A stretch of 64,000 nt of DNA, taken from assembly GCF_007971025.1 (NCBI RefSeq), contig NZ_CP042436.1, forward strand, positions 5,022,001 to 5,086,000, written 5' to 3'. Shown piece after piece: positions 51,736-59,029 of the stretch. The notes beneath the pieces were generated by a model. The model made no database searches. It was not told where the DNA came from and saw only the letters and a program-made list of their open reading frames with translations. Positions within the stretch are counted from its first letter, which is position 1. Every line of letters begins with the position of its first letter. The position numbers and the translations under genes were made by a program. The DNA is from Mucilaginibacter ginsenosidivorans (GTDB taxonomy: Bacteria; Bacteroidota; Bacteroidia; Sphingobacteriales; Sphingobacteriaceae).

Positions 51736-52104
51736 TTATCCCCTATGAATCATCGCTTCATTCAAAGCATCAACTATTCTTTGGATGGACTGTCGGTCCT
51801 TTGACCATAAGCTGTCAGTTTCACCTGAATTTGTACTTATACGAACTGTAAACTTGTCTTTAGGCAAGAAAGCGAATAAGGCACCTAAAATCAATACAAC
51901 TATTCCGGCTGTCCGTGCGTCATTTGAGGACACTGCCAGTATAAGGCCAACAACTAATAAAAAAAATCCAAATCCTCTTTTCGCAAGAATAACTCCAACC
52001 TGGACAGACGATATATTCCGCATTGCAAATGTCTTGTTGTCTACGATATATCTCGATTGAGTGACTGTTACGCCTCCGCTTTGAAAAAAAATAGTTTCTT
52101 CCAT
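51736..52104 (-). CDS. DUF6232-like small membrane protein
   Basis: 122 residues. The N-terminal 'FQSGGVTVTQSRYIVDNKTFAM' and 'ISSVQVGV' fit DUF6232, a family with a short beta domain and two membrane segments (about 41-62 and 66-82), followed by a soluble C-terminal beta/helix part. Function unknown. AT-rich. Confidence 0.75.
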   Translation of the reverse strand: MEETIFFQSGGVTVTQSRYIVDNKTFAMRNISSVQVGVILAKRGFGFFLLVVGLILAVSSNDARTAGIVVLILGALFAFLPKDKFTVRISTNSGETDSLWSKDRQSIQRIVDALNEAMIHRG

Positions 52105-52292
52105 TGTGATACAAGTTGGTCAGTTGTTTAAGGCATTATAAAGATAAGGCCGTTCAGGGAAGCGGTCAACCCGTGAAAACACCCAATTTTCACCAACTGG
52201 CTCGATCATACAGGGCACGGCCCGCGGGCGGCTTACTCGTGCCCATCACGTAAAATTTCCACTACCACACAACGCATCTGCCCAAACTATCG

Positions 52293-52300
52293 TAGCTTTG
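52293..52300 (+). promoter_or_regulatory. -7 promoter box of the peroxiredoxin gene
   Basis: TAGCTTTG, an exact TAnnTTTG match, 34 bases before the ATG at 52335. Confidence 0.5.
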
Positions 52301-52334
52301 ATAAAACACCATTAATTGTCCCAATCCAACAATC

Positions 52335-52934
52335 ATGATCAGGAAATATCATTTATCGTTTTTAATTGCCGGCTTATTTTTGCTGGCAGCGCGTCCCGGC
52401 TTTGCCCAAACTGCCATGCTTAAAAAAGGCGATGCAGCGCCCGCATTTACCGCTAATGCCAGCCTGGCCGGCAGCGAATTCCAGTTTTCGTTAAAAAAGG
52501 CCCTTGCCAAAGGTTCCGTTGTGGTTTATTTCTATCCTTCGGCCTACACTGGTGGCTGCGATGCCGAGGCACATGCCTTTGCCGAAGACAAGGATAAATT
52601 TACCGCCGCCGGGGCCACCATCATCGGCGTATCAGCCGACGATATACAGCGGCTGAACAAATTTTCGTCCGACCCGGCGTACTGTGCAGGTAAGTTCCCG
52701 GTAGCTTCCGACGCCGACGGCAAAATTGCGGCATCCTACGGCCTCACCATGGCGGCCGGCCGTACCGGCATTAAAGATGCCCTGGGCCAGGACCTTACCC
52801 ACGGTTTCATCCCCCGCACCACCTATGTCATCGGTAAAAACGGTAAGATCATAGCGGTATTCTCATCCGAAACCGACCATATCTCGCCCACCGACCATGT
52901 CGAAAAGTCGCTGGCGATCGTAAAGGGGTTGTAA
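52335..52934 (+). CDS. exported peroxiredoxin (AhpC/TSA, BCP-like)
   Basis: 199 residues. Signal peptide of about 24 (RPGFAQ). A one-domain peroxiredoxin: the peroxidatic Cys sits in YPSAYTGGC (T-x-x-C type, about residue 70 of the precursor), the catalytic Arg in FIPRTTYVIG. A further Cys (AYCAGKF) could resolve. It reduces peroxides in the periplasm with an unknown donor. A perfect 10-bp hairpin follows its stop. Confidence 0.88.
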   Translation: MIRKYHLSFLIAGLFLLAARPGFAQTAMLKKGDAAPAFTANASLAGSEFQFSLKKALAKGSVVVYFYPSAYTGGCDAEAHAFAEDKDKFTAAGATIIGVSADDIQRLNKFSSDPAYCAGKFPVASDADGKIAASYGLTMAAGRTGIKDALGQDLTHGFIPRTTYVIGKNGKIIAVFSSETDHISPTDHVEKSLAIVKGL

Positions 52935-52947
52935 TTTAATTTTTATT

Positions 52948-52978
52948 ACGCTGAGCCTGCCTGCGGCTGGCTCAGCGT
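52948..52978 (+). terminator. hairpin behind the peroxiredoxin gene
   Basis: ACGCTGAGCC pairs perfectly with GGCTCAGCGT; no T-run follows. Confidence 0.45.
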
Positions 52979-53046
52979 GACAAAAGGCGGATAACGTCCA
53001 TAATAAAAACAATACATAGCCAGATCAAAAGTTTCTCAAAAACACT

Positions 53047-53054
53047 TAAATTTG
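53047..53054 (+). promoter_or_regulatory. -7 promoter box of the antitoxin gene
   Basis: TAAATTTG, a TAnnTTTG match, 3 bases before the ATG at 53058; suggests a leaderless mRNA. Confidence 0.5.
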
Positions 53055-53057
53055 TAT

Positions 53058-53267
53058 ATGGAAACATTGATTGTACACCCCAGGAGCAAAGAGCAGTTAG
53101 CTGCGTTAAAAGGAATTATGAAGGCTTTTAAAGTCGACTTCACGACCGAAAAAAGTACAGAGGGCCCATATAATGCTGAGTTTGTTGCAAAAATTAAGCA
53201 AAGCGAAGAGGACATAAAAGCAGGGAGAACGTCAAAAATTGAACCTGCTGATATATGGAACTTATAA
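53058..53267 (+). CDS. antitoxin-like protein of a Txe/YoeB-type pair (DUF2683-like)
   Basis: 69 residues from the ATG at 53058 (METLIVHPRSKEQLAALKG). The pattern fits the small antitoxins that precede Txe/YoeB toxins in Bacteroidota. The N-terminal 'VHPRSKEQLAALKGIMKAF' and the ending 'ADIWNL' are typical. The toxin ATG (53255) lies inside its last codons. Intact, unlike its partner. Confidence 0.8.
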   Translation: METLIVHPRSKEQLAALKGIMKAFKVDFTTEKSTEGPYNAEFVAKIKQSEEDIKAGRTSKIEPADIWNL

Positions 53268-53517
53268 TAACCGATACGGCAAAAGACGATATCAGGTTCT
53301 TTCTAAAAAGCGGGTAATCCAATCTTGTCAAAAAGATCGAAAAACTCCTCAACTCTATCAAAGAGACACCCTTTACCGGCATAGGTAAACCAGAGCCATT
53401 AAAGCACGGGTACGCAGGCAAATGGTCAAGGGGATCAGTTCTGAACATCGTATCATTTACGAAGTTAGAAATACTACCATTTTTATTTTATCTGCAAAGG
53501 GGCATTACACCAAATAA
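53255..53517 (+). pseudogene. Txe/YoeB-family toxin, broken by a stop and a frameshift
   Basis: Begins MELIITDTAKDDIRFFLKSG, then an in-frame TAA (53315-53317). It continues NLVKKIEKLLNSIKETPF, TGIGKPEPLKHGYAGKWSRG, closely like YoeB/Txe (TPFxGIGKPEPLKH). At AAGGGGATC (53428-53436) one base is missing; in the next frame it reads ISSEHRIIYEVRNTTIFILS and ends SAKGHYTK. YoeB's EHRLVY core is recovered only by this shift. Both lesions would kill an RNase toxin; sequencing error is possible for the single-base loss but does not explain the TAA. Confidence 0.85.
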
Positions 53518-53554
53518 ACCGTAAAACACCAAAACGTCCTGCTCAATCCCTCGC

Positions 53555-53839
53555 GTCATCCTGAACCTGCCTGCCGGCAGGCGGGCTTGTTTCAGGATCT
53601 CTCAGGGGTCTTAAAACCCAAAAATTAAATGGGGAACTCCGTTCGGGTTAGAATCATGGTGCAAGTAACATTCCTGATGTTATTGCCGGACAGAGTCCTT
53701 CTTTTCATGCATAGATTTAAGTCGCCCTTCGGAAGACTTAAACCAGTAGGGGGTCCTTCTTTTCATGCATAGATTTAAGTCGCCCTTCGGAAGACGTAAA
53801 CCAGTGCATGGGCCTACCGGCAGGCAGGTTCAGCATGAC
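53555..53839. repeat. 285-bp element with imperfect 27-bp terminal inverted repeats
   Basis: Left end GTCATCCTGAACCTGCCTGC (53555 on); right end, read on the minus strand, GTCATGCTGAACCTGCCTGC; two mismatches in 27 bases. Inside are two 53-base copies of GTCCTTCTTTTCATGCATAG... at 53695 and 53753. Confidence 0.75.
53695..53805. repeat. tandem repeat, two copies of 53 bases, 58-base period
   Basis: Copies start at 53695 and 53753 and differ by a single base. Each contains TTTAAGTC...GACTTAAA (GACGTAAA in copy 2), a hairpin around GCCCTTCGGAA. Confidence 0.85.
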
Positions 53840-53852
53840 AGTTTGAAAGGAG

Positions 53853-53885
53853 AGTAAAACAAAAAGCCCCGACTTTCGTCGGGGC
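53853..53885 (-). terminator. rplQ terminator
   Basis: GCCCCGAC (53866-53873) pairs with GTCGGGGC (53878-53885) around TTTC; on the minus strand it is followed by TTTTTGTTTTAC. Confidence 0.85.
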
Positions 53886-53898
53886 CTGTTTATCTTAT

Positions 53899-53926
53899 GT
53901 ATAGACGCATAATTATGCGTCTATAC
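53899..53926. repeat. 28-bp perfect palindrome, copy 2
   Basis: Left half GTATAGACGCATAA; differs from copy 1 (915-942) by one base in each half, with pairing kept. It lies just behind the rplQ stop. Confidence 0.85.
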
Positions 53927-53928
53927 AA

Positions 53929-54543
53929 TTATTCGCCTTTTTCAGCTTGCTCCTCGTTATCGGCAGCTTCTTCGGCAGATGGGGTTTCAGCAGCAGGAGC
54001 TTCCTCAACCTCAGCAGCAGCTTCAACTACAGGTGCTTCGGCCTCTGGCTCTTCCACCACTACTGCTTCTTCAACAGCAGGGGCTTCAGCTTTAGGTGCA
54101 GCAGCTTTAGCGCCTCCTTTGCCCGAACCACCACGGCGGCGGGTTGATTTCTTGGCTACAGCGGCACCATCCTTAGTGTAAACGGTGTTGTAGTCTACCA
54201 GTTCTATCATGGCCATTTCGGCGTTATCGCCCAAACGGTTTTCCATTTTGATGATGCGGGTATAACCTCCGGGGCGGTTTGCAATTTTTTCAGCAATATC
54301 GCGGAACAGGATGCTTACCGAATCTTTATCCTGCAGGTAGCTGAATACGGTACGGCGCGAATGCGTGGTATCGCTTTTAGCTTTGGTGAGGATAGGCTCG
54401 ACATAGACGCGCAGCGCTTTTGCTTTTGCCAGTGTAGTTGTGATGCGCTTATGCTGGATAAGCGACGAAGCCATGTTCGCCAGCATCGCCTTGCGGTGAC
54501 TGTCGGTGCGGCCTAAGTGATTTACTTTTTTTCCGTGTCTCAT
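53929..54543 (-). CDS. rplQ: 50S ribosomal protein L17 with long acidic tail
   Basis: 204 residues, about 80 longer than E. coli L17. Residues 1-120 are the L17 core, starting MRHGKKVNHLGRTDSHRKAM. The C-terminal 80 residues are Ala/Glu/Pro/Val-rich (EAPAVEEAVVVEEPEAEAP), acidic and presumably disordered, a common Bacteroidota feature. Last gene of the operon, followed by a terminator and the palindrome. Confidence 0.96.
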   Translation of the reverse strand: MRHGKKVNHLGRTDSHRKAMLANMASSLIQHKRITTTLAKAKALRVYVEPILTKAKSDTTHSRRTVFSYLQDKDSVSILFRDIAEKIANRPGGYTRIIKMENRLGDNAEMAMIELVDYNTVYTKDGAAVAKKSTRRRGGSGKGGAKAAAPKAEAPAVEEAVVVEEPEAEAPVVEAAAEVEEAPAAETPSAEEAADNEEQAEKGE

Positions 54544-54615
54544 TGTTTTGTTTGTTGTGGCACGTGCATACCGTCGGGCGGCGTTGCCGTCAAGCCCTCG
54601 GAATTACGCGGTTGT

Positions 54616-54762
54616 TAGATTTGAGATATGAGACGTGAGATATGAGATTTATCTCGTGTCTTTTCCCAAACCCTGTTATTTGTTGTTTATTATTTGACTT
54701 GAGGTTTAGATATAAGATTCAGGATGTCTGTCTCAAATCTCATATCTCAAATCTCACGTCTA
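54616..54762. repeat. word-repeat hairpin (TGAGATA family), rplQ-rpoA junction
   Basis: TTAGATTTGAGATATGAGAC and following (54616-54656) face CTCAAATCTCATATCTCAAA and following (54731-54760), reverse complements of reiterated GAGATAT words. The loop of about 75 bases is AT-rich. Confidence 0.75.
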
Positions 54763-54763
54763 A

Positions 54764-55756
54764 TTACTCTTCGTCCAATTTATACTTGGCCAGGTTCATT
54801 CCAAAAGATAAGCCTTTTGATTTAACCAGGTCCTGTATTTCTGTTAATGATTTCTTACCAAAGTTGCGGAACTTCAACATGTCTGCAACGTCGTAAGACA
54901 CCAGGTCGGCCAGGCTGCGTATGTCGGCAGCTTTCAGGCAGTTCAGTGCGCGCACCGAAAGGTCAAGGTCAACCAGTTCAGTTTTCAGGATCTTGCGCAT
55001 GTGCAGTATCTCTTCGTCAACTTCCTTGGTCTCTTCTTTAGCCTGTGCCTCCAGCATCATGTTCTCATCGCTGAACAGCATAAAGTGCTGGATCAATATC
55101 TTGGCAGCTTCCTTTAATGCATCTTCAGGATGGATAGAGCCGTCGGTAGCAATATCCAGAACTAATTTTTCATAGTCTGTCTTTTGCTCCACACGATAGT
55201 TCTCGATGGTGTATTTTACGTTCTTTATCGGGGTGTAGATAGAGTCGATAGCGATAACGCCAACGTTAGCGTCGGGGTTTTTGTTTTCCTCGCTCGGAAT
55301 ATAACCGCGGCCCTTATTGATGGTCAGTTCGATCTCCAGGGTTACCGCAGTATCCATGTTGCAGATCACCAGGTCGGGGTTCAGAACGGTAAAGTTATTC
55401 GAGAACTTGGTAATGTCGCCGGCTTTGAAAGCATCCTGACCGTTTACGATCACAAATACTTTTTCAGTATCGCCCGAGTCACCCGATTTTTTCAAACGCA
55501 CCTGTTTCAGGTTCAGAATGATCTCGGTAACGTCCTCAACAACACCCTTGATGGTCGAAAACTCATGCGTTACGCCCGAAAAACGAACAGACGTAATTGC
55601 AAAGCCTTCCAAAGATGAAAGTAAGATACGACGTAAAGCATTACCAATGGTTACACCGAAACCGGGCTCAAGGGGACGAAACTCAAATGTACCCTCGAAA
55701 TCCGTTGATTTCTGCATGATAACCTTGTCTGGTTTTTGAAATGCTAAAATTGCCAT
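54764..55756 (-). CDS. rpoA: DNA-directed RNA polymerase, alpha subunit
   Basis: 330 residues. N-terminal assembly domain (about 1-230; EFRPLEPGFGVTIGNALRRI, SLEGFAITSVRF) and C-terminal domain (about 255-320; LSVRALNCLKAADIRSLADL and FRNFGKKSLTEI, with the helix-hairpin-helix). The CTD lets it contact upstream promoter DNA and activators. In Bacteroidota the alpha subunit lies, as here, between rpsD and rplQ. Confidence 0.97.
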   Translation of the reverse strand: MAILAFQKPDKVIMQKSTDFEGTFEFRPLEPGFGVTIGNALRRILLSSLEGFAITSVRFSGVTHEFSTIKGVVEDVTEIILNLKQVRLKKSGDSGDTEKVFVIVNGQDAFKAGDITKFSNNFTVLNPDLVICNMDTAVTLEIELTINKGRGYIPSEENKNPDANVGVIAIDSIYTPIKNVKYTIENYRVEQKTDYEKLVLDIATDGSIHPEDALKEAAKILIQHFMLFSDENMMLEAQAKEETKEVDEEILHMRKILKTELVDLDLSVRALNCLKAADIRSLADLVSYDVADMLKFRNFGKKSLTEIQDLVKSKGLSFGMNLAKYKLDEE

Positions 55757-55786
55757 TTATATCCTTTGTTAATTGTTTACTTGATT

Positions 55787-55931
55787 AGATCTGAGAGGTG
55801 AGATCTGAGATGTGAGATTTTTTCTGCTTATCTCTTTTCTTACTTTCAAAATCTTATAATTTACTTCTATATAAAATCAGATGTGAGATTTGAGTTTGTC
55901 TCATATCTCACATCTAAAATCTCATATCTTA
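55787..55931. repeat. word-repeat hairpin (TGAGATA family), rpoA-rpsD junction
   Basis: AGATCTGAGAGGTGAGATCT and following face TCTCATATCTCACATCTAAA and following (55900-55930). An inner short hairpin AGATGTGAGATTTGAG / TCATATCTCACATCT is at 55879-55915. Confidence 0.75.
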
Positions 55932-56537
55932 TTTAGAGTACAACTCGACGATAAGGTTTTCCTTGATATTCTCAGGTATCTCGTCGCGGTTTGGATAGCT
56001 CAGGAATTTGCCTGTTAAATTGGCAGCATCCCACTCAAGCCAGCTGTATTTATTGATCTTTCTGCCTGCAACCGAGTTGCTGATGGCTTCCAGTGATTTT
56101 GATTTTTCGCGTACCGATACTACGTCGCCGGCTTTCAGGCTGTATGAAGCAATGTTCACTACCTGGCCGTTTACGTTGATGTGCTTGTGGCCCACCAGCT
56201 GGCGTGCTGCCGAACGGGTTGGCGCAATGCCTAAACGGTAAACTGCGTTATCCAAACGTGCCTCTAACAGTTTCAGCAGGTTCTCGCCGGTGATGCCTTC
56301 TTTAGCAGAAGCGCGGTGAAACAGGTTCTCGAACTGGCGTTCCAACACACCATAGGTGTATTTAACTTTCTGTTTTTCCTGCAACTGTACAGAGTACTCG
56401 GATTGTTTGCCCCTGCGTTTTGAAACGCCGTGCATACCCGGAGGGTAATTTTTTCTTTCTAACGCTTTATCCGGGCCGAAGATGGGCTCGCGGAACTTAC
56501 GCGCAATTTTGGATTTTGGTCCTGTGTATCTAGCCAT
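55929..56537 (-). CDS. rpsD: 30S ribosomal protein S4
   Basis: 202 residues, standard length. It starts MARYTGPKSKIARKFREPIF; the S4 RNA-binding fold is at about 91-150 (ARLDNAVYRLGIAPTRSAAR). No zinc-binding Cys at the N-terminus. An early assembly protein of the 30S subunit. Confidence 0.97.
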   Translation of the reverse strand: MARYTGPKSKIARKFREPIFGPDKALERKNYPPGMHGVSKRRGKQSEYSVQLQEKQKVKYTYGVLERQFENLFHRASAKEGITGENLLKLLEARLDNAVYRLGIAPTRSAARQLVGHKHINVNGQVVNIASYSLKAGDVVSVREKSKSLEAISNSVAGRKINKYSWLEWDAANLTGKFLSYPNRDEIPENIKENLIVELYSK

Positions 56538-56604
56538 TTTGTTGGTTTTTAAAGTATCAACCGGCCCGCAGCCGGCGACTCTTAGCTTTAAAAAATTATA
56601 TTAA

Positions 56605-56994
56605 TTAAACTCTTCTGCGTTTTGAAGGACGACAGCCGTTATGCGGCAGCGGGGTGATATCCTTAATAGTAGTTACCTCGATACCGGTGGTTTGCAAAGT
56701 ACGGATAGCCGACTCGCGACCTGCACCGGGGCCCTTTACAAATACCTCAACCTTACGCAGGCCCAGGTCATAAGCAACTTTACCGCAATCGGCAGCAGCT
56801 TGTCCTGCAGCATACGGGGTGTTCTTCTTCGATCCTTTGAAACCCATTTTACCTGCCGACGACCACGAAATAGCCTGCCCGCTTTTGTTGGTAAGGGTTA
56901 CAATGATATTGTTAAAGGTAGCGTTGATATGCGCTTCGCCAACAGGCTCAACAACAACTATACGCTTTTTGGTAACTTTTTTAGTTTTAGCCAT
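56605..56994 (-). CDS. rpsK: 30S ribosomal protein S11
   Basis: 129 residues. Conserved NATFNNIIVTLTNKSGQAIS near the N-terminus and the C-terminal DITPLPHNGCRPSKRRRV, both diagnostic. Forms part of the platform of the 30S subunit. Confidence 0.97.
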   Translation of the reverse strand: MAKTKKVTKKRIVVVEPVGEAHINATFNNIIVTLTNKSGQAISWSSAGKMGFKGSKKNTPYAAGQAAADCGKVAYDLGLRKVEVFVKGPGAGRESAIRTLQTTGIEVTTIKDITPLPHNGCRPSKRRRV

Positions 56995-57001
56995 CTTTTT
57001 T

Positions 57002-57143
57002 TGAGGTTTGAGATATGAGATTTGAGATGTGAGATTTAATATCTCATTTCAAATACATCAGTATCCTTTTTATCTTTCTATTTTAACAGAGATGGCAAAC
57101 CTGATATGATTCTCATATCTCAAATCTAACATCTCAAATCTAT
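57002..57143. repeat. word-repeat hairpin (TGAGATA family), rpsK-rpsM junction
   Basis: TTTGAGATATGAGATTTGAG and following face TCTCATATCTCAAATCTAAC and following (57110-57141). Confidence 0.75.
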
Positions 57144-57146
57144 TTA

Positions 57147-57524
57147 CTATTTAGTAGCTTTTTTCTTGTTAGCAACTGTCTTACGTTTTCCTTTACGGGT
57201 ACGCGAGTTGTTTTTGGTACGCTGGCCACGCAAAGGCAAACCTTTACGGTGACGTGTACCGCGGTAGCATCCTATATCCATTAAGCGCTTGATGTTAAGC
57301 TGCACTTCCGAACGGAGGGCGCCTTCCACCTTGATCTGGTCGTTGATAATTGTACGGATAGCAGTAAGCTGCTCATCGGTCCAGTCTTGTACTTTAGTAT
57401 TCAGATCCACACCCGCCTGATTCAGAATGTTCTGCGCGGTTGAGCGGCCGATACCATAAATGTAAGTAAGTCCGATCTCTCCTCTTTTGTTCTTTGGTAA
57501 ATCAATACCTGAAATCCTTGCCAT
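57147..57524 (-). CDS. rpsM: 30S ribosomal protein S13
   Basis: 125 residues. Starts MARISGIDLPKNKRGEIGLT; contains YIYGIGRSTAQNIL and the C-terminal GQRTKNNSRTRKGKRK, all diagnostic. Contacts the head of the 30S subunit and the P-site tRNA. Confidence 0.97.
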   Translation of the reverse strand: MARISGIDLPKNKRGEIGLTYIYGIGRSTAQNILNQAGVDLNTKVQDWTDEQLTAIRTIINDQIKVEGALRSEVQLNIKRLMDIGCYRGTRHRKGLPLRGQRTKNNSRTRKGKRKTVANKKKATK

Positions 57525-57597
57525 ATTTTTCTTTTTGTTTTAAGTAATCGACCGAACGGCGGCTACCGTTGTACGAATCGATACAATATTTTAATTA

Positions 57598-57673
57598 TCG
57601 ATTTATTGAATTGTTGAATTAGTGATTACTTAACTTCTGATCCGGTAAATCAATAATTCTATAATTCAATAAC
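57598..57673. repeat. word-repeat hairpin (TTGAATT family), rpsM-rpmJ junction
   Basis: CGATTTATTGAATTGTTGAA and following face TCAATAATTCTATAATTCAA and following (57651-57670). Confidence 0.65.
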
Positions 57674-57678
57674 TATTC

Positions 57679-57795
57679 TTATCCCTGGCGCTGTTTGAAC
57701 TTTGGGTTCTTTTTGTTGATCACATAAAGTTTCCCGTTACGACGGATGATCTTGCAATCAGCACTGCGCTTTTTAATGGATGCTCTAACTTTCAT
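57679..57795 (-). CDS. rpmJ: 50S ribosomal protein L36 (zinc-free form)
   Basis: 38 residues, too short for many ORF finders; the ATG is at 57795 and the TAA at 57679. Starts MKVRASIKKRSADCKIIRRN and ends PKFKQRQG. Only one Cys is left, so it is the zinc-independent (C-minus) version. Between infA and rpsM, the usual place. Confidence 0.97.
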   Translation of the reverse strand: MKVRASIKKRSADCKIIRRNGKLYVINKKNPKFKQRQG

Positions 57796-57802
57796 CGCTT
57801 TA

Positions 57803-58021
57803 TTATTTATATCTATAGGTTATTCTACCCTTTGTTAAATCGTACGGGCTCATCTCCAGTTTCACCCTGTCGCCAGGCAGAATTTTGATGTAGTGCATAC
57901 GCATTTTACCGGATATGTGTGCAATAATCTCATGGCCATTCTCCAGTTCAACCCGAAACATTGCGTTCGACAATGCCTCCCGAATTGTTCCGTCCTGTTC
58001 AATCGAAGATTGTTTAGCCAT
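57803..58021 (-). CDS. infA: translation initiation factor IF-1
   Basis: 72 residues, a single OB-fold (S1) domain. Starts MAKQSSIEQDGTIREALSNA; contains GDRVKLEMSPYDLTKGRITYRYK at its end, here only noted in part. Binds the 30S A site during initiation. Located between map and rpmJ as in most Bacteroidota. Confidence 0.97.
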   Translation of the reverse strand: MAKQSSIEQDGTIREALSNAMFRVELENGHEIIAHISGKMRMHYIKILPGDRVKLEMSPYDLTKGRITYRYK

Positions 58022-58030
58022 ATTTTCTTT

Positions 58031-58168
58031 TTAGATTTGAGATATGAGAACTGAGATTTGAGACTTTTTGTCCCCCCTTAACTCTATTCCTCTATCCGTT
58101 TTTTTAAAGTCTTTCCGTTAAAATGTCGATTTGATAAATGAAACCTCACATCTCAAATCTCACATCTA
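58031..58168. repeat. word-repeat hairpin (TGAGATA family), infA-map junction
   Basis: TAGATTTGAGATATGAGAAC and following face ACCTCACATCTCAAATCTCA and following (58142-58167). Confidence 0.75.
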
Positions 58169-58228
58169 TTGTCTTTTATACTTTATTATCCGCTTTAAAA
58201 CCGGGATGCAAAATTAAGTATTTTTTTT

Positions 58229-59020
58229 CTAAATATTAACTTTTTCTTTCAAAACTTCATCAACGTATGAAAAACTTGAAAGGATGTCTGCTTTCCCTTT
58301 ATTTACTGCCACGGTGTGCTCGTAATGGCACGATGGCTTTTTGTCTGATGTTGATACGGTCCACCCGTCGTTCCAGAACTTAACACCTGCCCGGCCCGCA
58401 TTGATCATCGGCTCGATAGCGATAACCATACCTTCTTCCAGCTTAATGCCCGATCCGCGTTTGCCGTAGTTGGGCACTTCCGGTTTTTCGTGCAGGTGTG
58501 TTCCTACGCCGTGGCCCACCAGTTCCTTTACAACCCCAAAACCATTCTTCTCCGCATGTTCCTGAACGGCGTAACCTATATCGCCAACGCGCATACCGGC
58601 TACTGCTTTTTCAATACCCAGGTAAAGACACTCTTTGGTAACCCGCATCAGTTTTTTTACGGTCTCATCAACTTCGCCTATGGCAAAGGTGTAAGCCGAG
58701 TCGCCATAATACTTATTCATCAATACGCCGCAATCAACCGATACCAGGTCGCCTTCAACCAGCTCATGCTGGCCGGGGAAACCGTGTACCACCTGGTCGT
58801 TCAGCGATATACAAAGCGAGTAAGGGAAACCGCCATAATTTAAAAATGCCGGCACTCCCCCGTTATCACGGATGAAAGTCTCGGCAAGTTTGTTTAATTC
58901 TATAGTTTTTATTCCGGGGCGTATAACTTTGGCTATCTCCCCAAGGGTTTTGGCAACAAGTAAAGAACTTTCTCTTATCAGTTCTATCTCTTCGACAGAC
59001 TTATAATTGATCTTTGACAT
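58229..59020 (-). CDS. map: methionine aminopeptidase, type I
   Basis: 263 residues. Removes the N-terminal methionine from new proteins. Metal-site motifs: VSVDCGVLMNKYYGDSAYTF (Asp ligands), GHGVGTHLHEKPEVPNYG (His), AIEPMINAG (Glu) and SCHYEHTVAV (final Glu-His). No zinc-finger extension, so type Ia. It lies between secY and infA, close to the ribosomal genes it serves. Confidence 0.96.
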   Translation of the reverse strand: MSKINYKSVEEIELIRESSLLVAKTLGEIAKVIRPGIKTIELNKLAETFIRDNGGVPAFLNYGGFPYSLCISLNDQVVHGFPGQHELVEGDLVSVDCGVLMNKYYGDSAYTFAIGEVDETVKKLMRVTKECLYLGIEKAVAGMRVGDIGYAVQEHAEKNGFGVVKELVGHGVGTHLHEKPEVPNYGKRGSGIKLEEGMVIAIEPMINAGRAGVKFWNDGWTVSTSDKKPSCHYEHTVAVNKGKADILSSFSYVDEVLKEKVNI

Positions 59021-59029
59021 GTTATTAAA

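Larger units (their letters stand above)
53518..53928. other. 411-bp non-coding region with TIR element, tandem repeat and rplQ terminator
   Basis: Holds, in order, a 285-bp element (53555-53839) with 27-bp terminal inverted repeats and a 58-bp-period tandem repeat inside, the rplQ terminator (53853-53885) and a 28-bp palindrome (53899-53926). No gene is seen. Confidence 0.75.

Noticed and set aside
53555..53839. Possible CRISPR array in the tandem repeat region
   Set aside because: Only two units with a 5-base gap; no spacers and no cas genes.
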